Source: Cacajao melanocephalus (Eukaryota; Chordata; Mammalia; Primates; Pitheciidae). Taken from it: a stretch of 64,000 nucleotides of DNA. Positions within the stretch are counted from its first letter, which is position 1. Every line of letters begins with the position of its first letter. This document shows, piece after piece, positions 54,609 to 64,000 of this stretch. Both the position numbers and the translations under genes were made by a program. A model generated the notes under the pieces. The model was not told the DNA's origin. It did no database searches and saw only the letters and a program-made list of their open reading frames with translations. The stretch lies in contig CAUYLG010033209.1 in the NCBI GenBank assembly GCA_963573385.1, forward strand, positions 1-64,000, written 5' to 3'.

Positions 54609-55324
54609 ACATATGCACTAGAAAAAAACTGGGAAAATGCTTCATGTTGCAAATGCTTGACGTGAGAAACACAAACAGGTCTGCCAAGGCCCTCCTGAGC
54701 TCTGTGCATGGGCAGGTGACTAAGTGTTTAGGGAGGAACTGAGGTCTGGTGGACAAACATGGAGTTCTAACCACAGCCCAGTTATTAGTCCACGGGAAGC
54801 ATCCTGTTACTATTATAAAGATGAAGTGCTACTTTTGTTTTTTTAAAGAATTTTCTAAAAGTCTTGCTTTCCATTCTGATTCAATTCAGTCTGCAAGGCA
54901 GGAAGGTCTCAGGGCAGCCATGCCTGCAGCATTAGCTAATCAGACTCCCAAAAAACATTCCATTCTGCTTAGGAGGGCTTTGGAGAACGGGTTGCTCATG
55001 GTGGCTTTTAAAATACACCAAGGATTGCCAGGCTGAATGGACTCCCTGCGGGTCTGGTGACCTGGTTCTAGGCTGGTGCTCAGCAGAGCTGCCTCCTGTG
55101 GGTTAGTGGACTTATTGTTAAATATAGTTGCCTCACCTATTCCCTGTTCTTGGGAGATGAAGTAGAAAGTCTTGTACTCTGTCACTTCCCATTCTAAAAT
55201 TGGGGAAAACTGAGGCCCAAGAGAGTAATAATATAAGAAATAATGGCCAACACACAGATCTCTTTATGTTAACTTGTCTACAGATGTTAAGGGGAGGAAG
55301 GCCATGGCATAGTGGCAAGAAAGA
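54609..55324. other. Intergenic DNA, no gene seen
   Basis: Unique, about 0.7 kb. A 95-codon frame at 54749-55036 has no recognisable domain. Confidence 0.5.
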
Positions 55325-55515
55325 TATAGTTTCAGATCCTGGTTTTGCTACTCTGAAACTGTGTGAACTTGTGTAAGTAACTAAGCCTGAGACTCAGTTT
55401 CCTTATTCGTAAAATATTGATGATGATGCCTATTATACAGCATCGTTGTGAAGAGTAGAAATAATGGACGTAAAGTACGTAGATGAGTACTGGCATCCAG
55501 TGGGTACCTGATAAA
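55325..55515 (+). mobile_element. MIR
   Basis: TTTCAGATCCTGGTTTTGC, GTAAGTAACTAAGCCTGAG, GACTCAGTTTCCTTATTCG. Confidence 0.8.
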
Positions 55516-55517
55516 TG

Positions 55518-55667
55518 GCCTCCCTCCCTCCCTCCCTCTCTTTTCTTTTCCTTCCTTCCTTCCTCTTTCTCCTTCCTTCCTTCTTCTTTCTTTCTTTTCT
55601 TTCTTTTTTCTCTCTCCCTCCTTGCTTCCTTCTTTCTCTTTCTTTCTTTCTTTTCTTTCTTTCTTTC

Positions 55668-55669
<2 letters not shown>
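55518..55669. repeat. Polypyrimidine tract
   Basis: About 150 nt of C/T (CCTCCC, TTCCTTCC, TTTCTTTC blocks) with only scattered purines, grown at the tail of the following minus-strand Alu. Confidence 0.96.
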
Positions 55670-56566
<897 letters not shown>

Positions 56567-56569
56567 TAA

Positions 56570-56732
56570 AATTTTTCCTTTTAGAGAACAAGGTCTTGCT
56601 ACGTTTGCCAGACTGGAGTGCAGTGGCTATTTATAGGCACGATCATGGCACACTACAGCCTGGAACTCCTGGGCTAAAGTGATCCTCCTGCCTCAGCCTC
56701 TTGAGTTGCTGGGACTACAGGCACCCAGCAGA
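56570..56732 (-). mobile_element. Fossil 7SL-derived monomer (FAM/FLAM/FRAM grade)
   Basis: On the minus strand it reads GCCTGTAGTCCCAGCAACTC..., CCAGGCTGTAGTGTGCCATG, then CGTGCCTATAAATAGCCACTGCACTCCAG. The CTGTGAATAGCC-like segment belongs to the 7SL RNA 3' domain and is absent from ordinary dimeric Alu. The 7SL S domain is deleted. Confidence 0.7.
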
Positions 56733-56744
56733 TAAACAATATTT

Positions 56745-57449
<705 letters not shown>

Positions 57450-57930
57450 TTAAATAAATATTATCTGAGTGACTTTATTTGCTGGGGATAAAATGATACA
57501 CAAGATGCAGGCCTCATCTTCAAAAGCCTTAGAGTCCAACGTGGAAGATGGTCAAATAAACAGGCAATTTACAAAACTGTGGTTAGATAAGGTTAAGTGC
57601 AGGGAGCTATGGTGGATGGAGGAGGATGTGCACCCAACTCAGTGTTGGGACATCTTGGAATTCCTAGACAAAGTGACATCGGAGGGAGAAACCTATAGAC
57701 TGGAATATAGTCTCAAATCCATTGCAAAGAGAATCTCCTTCCCCAACTTATCTTCATGGAAAAATGAACTTTCACATCATCATACCCTTGGATACATTTA
57801 TGCGTTTATGCATCTGTGCAAATGTTCAGTTCCTGCTATGGGCAAGGCACTGAGTGAGGCTTTGCAGGGCTACCAGGGTGAGGAGGACCAAACCCCTGTC
57901 CTCTAGCAGTTGACATAACACCTACACAGG
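57450..57930 (-). mobile_element. L2 fragments (antisense)
   Basis: TTTGCTGGGGATAAAATGAT, CAAATAAACAGGCAATTTAC, AAGTGCAGGGAGCTATGG, and a second piece, TTCCTGCTATGGGCAAGGCAC. The 145-codon frame at 57469-57906 lies entirely in this repeat. Confidence 0.65.
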
Positions 57931-58616
<686 letters not shown>

Positions 58617-58660
58617 TGAGATTACAGGTGCCTGCTATCACGCCCGGCTAATTTATTCTA

Positions 58661-58978
58661 TTTTTAATTTTTATTTATTATTTTTATTATTATCTTGAGA
58701 TGGAGTTTTACACTGTCACCCAGGCTAGAGTGCAATGGCGAGATCTTGGCTTACCACAACCTCCGCCTCCTGGGTTCAAGTGATCCTCCTGCCTCAGCCT
58801 CCTGAGCAGTTAGGATTACAAACATGTGCCACCACACCCAGCTAATTTTTGTATTTTTAGTAGAAATGGGGTTTCACCATGTTAGTCAGGCTGGTCTCGA
58901 ACTCCTGACCTTGTGATCCACCTGCCTTGGCCTCCCAAAGTGCTGGGATTACAGGCATGAACCACCGTGCCCAGTCAA
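58661..58978 (-). mobile_element. Inner Alu 1
   Basis: TTATTATTATCTTGAGATGG to AACCACCGTGCCCAGTC. Confidence 0.92.
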
Positions 58979-59712
<734 letters not shown>

Positions 59713-60779
59713 CCGTGCTGCCTGGCAAAGTTTCTTTATCCTCTGTGCTGGTCTGGGTATGTCGTGTGGTGGGAGCCACTTAGACCCTGTAAGTGAATGT
59801 GTGTTTCCATCTTGTAGATGGTAACCTGAGGCCCAAGGGGTGTCTGGAGGTAGCGCTGGACACGTGGTGGTCTGCATCTTGCTGCACACAGAATCCAGCC
59901 TAGACTCATTGTTCTGGCCTTTGAAGTCTCCCCCAGTATGAATCCCGCAGTCTGGCATTTATTCCTGCTTCTCACAAGGCCAAACTGAAAGCATCTGCCG
60001 CCTGGTTTCTGCCAAGTTGGTCCAACCTCCCGAGACACTTCTCCCCTCTACCGTGCTGGTGAAACTCAACCCACCCTTCAAAGGCCAGCTCAGGTGTCAC
60101 TTCTCTCCTGGTTGGAATGAACCTCCCCCTTCTTAGCACTCTCTGGTTTGGCGCTTTCTCTCACGGCTTCTCCTGGGCAAGTGGCTCAGCCTCCCCGATC
60201 CCAGTGTCTTCCTCTGTGCATGAACACAGGAGTAATTATCTGCTGTGATGTTGAACTGTCAGTGCGTGGACCTCTTTAACAACCTGATGAAAGCTTCCAG
60301 AAGAGCTAACGTGTGTGGATTCCCACGATGTGTCAGGATAGGTATTTAGGATTCACTAACCACTGTCTCGTTTAATCGCGGGTGCAGTGGACCTTTCTCT
60401 CCACAGGTCCTAGTAGGATCCTCATTTCACACGAGGGAGAGGGGGGCCTAGAGAGGAGAAATCTGTCTCTTGAGTACCAGCAAAGCCGGGTCCACCATAT
60501 GCCACCGCTGGGGTTCTGATCCCTGAACTGGCTCCTCCTGGGCTCTCTGCGTCCCAGGCTGGCGCTCGGGGGCTGGGGGAGAGAACACAACGAACAGCGT
60601 GACTCCTACAATTTCGGGGTTCACGCACCCCACAAGCCCATCCAGGGGCCAGGTCAAGCGCGCCTTCGCTGGGTTGCTGTCTATAGTCAGGCTTGGCTGC
60701 GCTCTCAGCAGGGGTCTCAGCCTCTGCCTACCCGAACCCTGCGCCGTGGGCCAGGTGTGAGGCTGGGGAGCCCGTCCCG
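59713..60779. other. Alu-free upstream flank of PTPRJ
   Basis: Contains an L2-like stretch (60055-60150, AAAGGCCAGCTCAGGTGTC) and a reverse MIR (60295-60470, CCTCATTTCACACGAGGG). GC content and CpG frequency rise toward 60,780. No exon called. Confidence 0.6.
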
Positions 60780-61059
60780 AGGGGTGTCGGCTCAATGCGC
60801 TAGAGCCACAGAGCCTGGTCCCGGGCCCCGAGTCCCAGGAATGTGGGAGGGCTGGGCGGAGGGGCGGGCGGGGCGGGGGCGCTTCCTCTGCCCGCGGGAG
60901 GGGAGCAGCGGCCGGCTAGGAGCGGGCGGGGGCAGCGGCGGGCGGCGGAGAGGGGCTGCGGAGCTCGGCGGCAGCCGGGCCGGCCGGGGCGGGAGGAAGC
61001 GATGAATATTCAGAGGGGGAGGGGAAGGGAGGGGGCCGAGCGCTCGCCTCGGCTCCCTG

Positions 61060-61513
61060 CAGCCCCAGCCGCATGACGCGCGGAGGAGGCAGCAGGAGCA
61101 GCCGCGGGAGCCGGGACCGGGGCGCCGCGCGCTGGGGGTGGGCGCCGCTCGCTCCGCCCCGCGAAGCCCCTGCGCGCTCAGGGACGCGGCCCCCCCGCGG
61201 CAGCCGCGCCAGGCTTCGGCGTGTGGCCGCGGCCGCCGCCGCCGCTGCCATGTCCCCGGGGAAGCCCGGGGCGGGCGGAGCGGGGACGAGGCGGACCGGC
61301 TGGCGGAGGCGGAGGCGGAGGCGGCGGCAGGAGGCGACGACGAGGGTGCCCGGGCTCGGGCGCACGGCGGGGCCCGATTCGCGCGTCCCGGGCACGTTCC
61401 AGGGCGCGCGGGGCATGAAGCCGGCGGCGCGGGAGGCGCGGCTGCCTCCTCTGCGCTCTCCCGGGCTGCGCTGGGCGCTGCCGCTGCTGCTGCTGCTGCT
61501 GCTGCGCGACCAG
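61060..61513 (+). other. PTPRJ: PTPRJ exon 1 (5' leader, N-terminal extension, signal peptide)
   Basis: The 5' end is inferred, not seen: it is placed 13 nt before ATG 61,073 because the human mRNA is reported to have in-frame AUGs at +14, +191 and +356. Here AUGs at 61,073, 61,250 and 61,415 have exactly those spacings (177, 165) with no intervening stop. The leader between the second and third encodes MSPGKPGAGG..., a run of eight arginines (RRRRRRRR) and a Pro/Gly-rich linker. Before the second AUG is a GCC run encoding poly-Ala. In human PTPRJ the Arg-rich extension placed before the signal peptide is reported to attenuate production. The exon ends CAG|GTAAGC (61,513/61,514), a consensus donor, in phase 0. 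Confidence 0.85.
61415..61513 (+). CDS. PTPRJ: PTPRJ (DEP-1/CD148) first coding exon, partial
   Basis: Encodes the first 33 residues from the conventional start: MKPAAREARLPP..., a basic/proline n-region, the core GLRWALP, then seven leucines from a (CTG)7 run (61,484-61,504) and RDQ at the splice site. This is the signal peptide of a type I membrane receptor phosphatase. The family has a fibronectin-III ectodomain, one transmembrane helix and one cytoplasmic PTP domain, and dephosphorylates receptor tyrosine kinases and Src-family kinases. Those parts lie in downstream exons outside the window. The start ATG has G at -3. From memory the human exon lacks the Leu at residue 13, has one Leu fewer in the run and ends RLGQ, so the exon differs at a few residues. 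Identification rests on recall of the human N-terminus plus AUG spacing. Confidence 0.88.
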
Positions 61514-62299
61514 GTAAGCGCCGGGTGGGCTCCGGCGGGGGGCGGGAGGCCGGGGCGGGACTGGCATCGCCTGCACCTGCCTGGGCGTACCCGCCTCGAG
61601 GGGTTCCGGGGAGAGGGGCGAGGGTCGGGATCCTCGCATCCCCCCTCCTGGAGGCGGCTTGCGGGGACCCCGGCCGGCCTCGCGCGCCGGCGACCGAGCC
61701 CTTTCCCGGCTGCCCACGATCGGGGGTAGGGAGGCGGGATCCGGGTCCCGCGGTGCCCGATCCTCCCGGGGAAGCCTCTGCGCGGGCTCCAGGCCGTCCC
61801 CGGCCCCGCTCTTCCCGGCGCTGGTCGCATCTGGCCGGCACGGGCCCGGCTTGCCCGCCCGAGGCGGCCGGAGGGGGCGTGTTTGCGGAGGGCTGGGGAC
61901 GCGGACCTGGCGGCCTGGCCGAGCTTTGGTCGACCCACCTCCGACCCGGCCTGCAGGGGCCGGAGGGACGGCAGGGGCGCCGGGGCAGGGCGGGGGCTCT
62001 GGGCAGTGGGCCCCGGGGCAAGGCGTGGGGCTCCCCGCCGAGGGCGCTGCTTCTGGGGAAAGTTCCCAGGCCCGGGAAACGGTGGCCGCACTCTGGCTTT
62101 TCTCAAGGCAGCCGGCCCTCTCGGCGTCGCGCTTGATTTCATGGGTGTTTAATTCGTGCTTTGTGGGCGCCGGCTCTCCCTCCCCACCCCCTCCCCACCC
62201 TCTTTTCTTGCTTCACTTTTCTGATAATGCTGTCCCTGGCGTTTTGGTGACCAACCTTTCCCCTTCCTGGCATTTCCTTAGCGGGTGAGGCAGGGCAGC

Positions 62300-62400
62300 T
62301 GAGGGACATTCCCATTTCACAGATGGGGAACGGAGGGAGAGAAGTGAAAGTGCGGAACACCCAGCCCTTGCTATGGGAGCTGAGCCAGGGGGCGACTCCT
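62300..62400 (-). mobile_element. MIR fragment
   Basis: TTCCCATTTCACAGATGGGG and GGAGAGAAGTGAAAG. Confidence 0.6.
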
Positions 62401-62806
62401 CCCAGCCTTCTGGAGCCTGTTGGGGTTTGAACCCGCGGGGGAAGCGGCCTGGGGCCGCTGTGCTGTGCGTTTGTGCAAATGATCATCTTGCTTGTTTGAT
62501 ACCGACACCATCTCTGGGGAAATGAGCTATTGGCTGGGGATGAAACCTGGTTTCAGAGAAAACTTCTCAAGCCTGAATACAGGATGGTCTGAGAGCAGAA
62601 GCATCACCCTGGGGCGGCAATGCCGCCCAGCAGGCAGTAGGAGAAAGGGGCTGGGGCCTGGGGGCTGGGGCCTGGGGGCTGGGTGACCCTCGGCACCCAA
62701 GGGTCTCTCCTCACAGTTTACCCAGCGGGTTCTGCACAGGCTCTCCTGAAGGCCGGAAGGCAGTGTGACCTCCTGCAGAGAACCTTGGACTTGCTCTTCA
62801 GGCTCC

Positions 62807-62930
62807 TCCACCCTCAGTTAACAGCATCTGTAGAATGGGTGTAGCTCCCCCTGCCCGAAGGAATTGTTTGAGAGGCTTCCACTGGCCAGGGTCTAAAAGA
62901 GCTTTGTAAATATTAAAGGGTTTCCAGATG
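62807..62930 (+). mobile_element. MIR fragment
   Basis: CCACCCTCAGTTAACAGCATC, TGTAGAATGGGTGTAGC, AAGAGCTTTGTAAATATTAA. Confidence 0.65.
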
Positions 62931-62945
62931 GGATTCTCATTAAGG

Positions 62946-62948
<3 letters not shown>

Positions 62949-62986
<38 letters not shown>
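62949..62986. repeat. (TG)n microsatellite
   Basis: About 38 bp of pure TG in intron 1. Confidence 0.98.
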
Positions 62987-62987
<1 letters not shown>

Positions 62988-63149
62988 GTAGGGGTGTCTT
63001 CTCCCTGTGTATGTAAGGAAATTCGGGGGAGCAGTTTCTGAAGTGAAAAAGCCTTGTATTTGAAGATTTCCTGTACCAAAATTTATACTAAAGCAAACAA
63101 AACCCCAAGAAAACAAACAAAAAAACACAGAAAACCCCCAAACTTAAAG

Positions 63150-63330
63150 CTTCATTTATTTTTAAATAGATATTATATATGTAATTTATTTATTTATTTT
63201 TTGGCTGAAGCAAAAAAAAAAAAAAGCACAGCTGAATAATGGTGCTATTATTTTTTTGCTGAAGCAAAAAAAATTTTAAATTATATATATGTATATAATT
63301 TATTTATTGATTTATTTGCTCCAGCCATGG
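63150..63330. repeat. AT-rich interval with a 54-bp-spaced repeat
   Basis: GCTGAAGCAAAAAAAA at 63204-63219 and 63258-63273, each preceded by TATTTTTT. Surrounded by (TTTA)n and TATATA runs. Confidence 0.85.
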
Positions 63331-63659
63331 TGGTTGCCAGCTGTGTTTTCAATCAGCAAAAAGTTTCTTGGGTAAATTTATTGCTTGCTCAATCCTTCCT
63401 TGTATTTCATTAGCATATTGCCACTCTACATTTGTCCTGTATTTAGATATTTCCTTCCTCTATGGTTTGTTCTGTAGAACCTGAAAAGGACTCTCTTATT
63501 TCTTTCTTTCTTTGTTTCTTTTTTTGTTTTTTTCTGGATACATTATGAAATAGGAAATCTAAAAGGCTCTCAGAAGCAGCATCTTCAAAATCCACATTCA
63601 GTTGTTCATTTTGATAATGGATATTTCAGGGAATCAGTGCATTTTTGAGCTGGACCAGA

Positions 63660-63815
63660 CTTTCAAGATAGTTGAAATCCCTCAAAGCTCTTAGATGAAG
63701 ATATCGAGGTCCAGAGAAGACAGGGAGCAGGCAGAGGTCACCCAGCAATGCATTAGAGAAGACAAGAGGGGAACCTGGGTCGCCTGCCTGGGCCCCGTAT
63801 TTTCATAGTGCTATT
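63660..63815 (-). mobile_element. MIR
   Basis: GATATCGAGGTCCAGAGAAG, GAGGTCACCCAGCAATGC, and GGGGAACCTGGGTCGCC toward the 5' end. Confidence 0.7.
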
Positions 63816-64000
63816 TTTTTTTCCCATGTTTTCACTTTGATCTTATTTTTAATGATAGGCACATATCACTGTGTCTTCTCAAAATGGTGGGTGTAAATGG
63901 AATTTTTCAAAGTCAAATCAAATTTGAGATATTTCTGAAGTTTGTTTAGGGAACAAGAATATCTGACCACCTTCCTAATAGCTGACTGGTTTTTTGAGGC

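Larger units (their letters stand above)
60780..62110. promoter_or_regulatory. PTPRJ: PTPRJ CpG-island promoter
   Basis: CpG dinucleotides are dense from about 60,780 to 62,110 while the flanks are CpG-poor. Overlapping GC boxes occupy 60850-60885 (GGGCGG, GGGGCGGG) with more around 60,925-60,995. No TATA box is seen in the 60 bp before the inferred start, so dispersed, Sp1-type initiation is expected. The island covers exon 1 and the first ~600 bp of intron 1, as is usual for broadly expressed vertebrate genes. Confidence 0.88.
61514..64000 (+). other. PTPRJ: PTPRJ intron 1, 5' part
   Basis: Begins GTAAGC after exon 1. GC-rich to about 62,110, then ordinary. It contains no Alu, only MIR fragments, a TG repeat and AT-rich DNA. 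No further exon is seen in the window; open frames here are GC-driven or short. Confidence 0.8.

Noticed and set aside
57469..57906. 145-codon plus-strand frame
   Set aside because: Lies within antisense L2 sequence.
61002..61076. 24-codon upstream frame whose TGA overlaps ATG 61,073
   Set aside because: It lies upstream of the inferred transcription start near 61,060, so it matters only if a more upstream start is used. No evidence for that is visible.
60792..62142. Minus-strand frames of 409 and 408 codons across the CpG island
   Set aside because: Very GC-rich DNA has few stop codons. The products are low-complexity Pro/Arg/Ala, frames overlap in several phases, and the sense strand holds PTPRJ exon 1.
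61138..62288. Plus-strand frames of 332 and 209 codons through the exon/intron junction
   Set aside because: They read through the splice donor into GC-rich intron 1 and are not in the PTPRJ frame.

Overview
The window is primate nuclear DNA. More than one hundred Alu elements or Alu fragments on both strands are dispersed through the first 59.7 kb, and Alu occurs only in primates. The background is typical mammalian: MIR and L2 fossils, hAT-Charlie and Tigger DNA transposons, ERV/MaLR LTRs, L1 3' ends and CA/TG microsatellites. No protein-coding exon is supported between 1 and about 61,000. Nearly all open frames there are antisense or sense readings of Alu, or chance frames in old repeats.

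The only gene recognised is at the right end. A CpG island (about 60,780-62,110) contains exon 1 of PTPRJ (DEP-1/CD148, a receptor-type protein tyrosine phosphatase) on the + strand. It holds three in-frame AUGs at 61,073, 61,250 and 61,415. Their spacing of 177 and 165 nt equals that reported for the human mRNA (+14, +191, +356, as I remember it). It also holds an arginine run, the leucine-rich signal peptide and a consensus splice donor at 61,513/61,514. The remainder to 64,000 is the start of intron 1. A few signal-peptide residues differ from the human protein as I remember it, so a non-human primate is likely but not proven.

Layout: 1-2 kb, a hAT-Charlie element split by an ERV1-like LTR and an Alu. 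4.8-7 kb, Alu-free sequence with MIRs and a 57-bp direct repeat. 11.5 and 13.9 kb, an old duplication of a roughly 250-bp non-Alu segment. 14-15 and 27-30 kb, L2 copies shredded by Alus. 21-25.7 kb, DNA transposons broken by Alus, an L1 3' end and a MER2-like Tigger with an internal duplication. 32-35 and 37.4-38.2 kb, Alu-poor intervals with clustered transcription-factor-like motifs. 41.6-42.5 kb, a processed pseudogene (minus strand) of an unrecognised small helical protein. 47-49 kb, a MaLR LTR and a Tigger. 55-59.7 kb, nested Alus plus a fossil 7SL-derived monomer. 59.7-64 kb, Alu-free promoter, exon 1 and intron 1.

I found no new coding system. The items best worth following are the conserved three-AUG PTPRJ leader, the unidentified processed pseudogene, the duplicated unique segments, the 7SL-like monomer and several very short insertions flanked by target-site-like duplications. 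Repeat boundaries were read by eye and are good to about 5-15 bp. Family names come from recalled consensus sequences.
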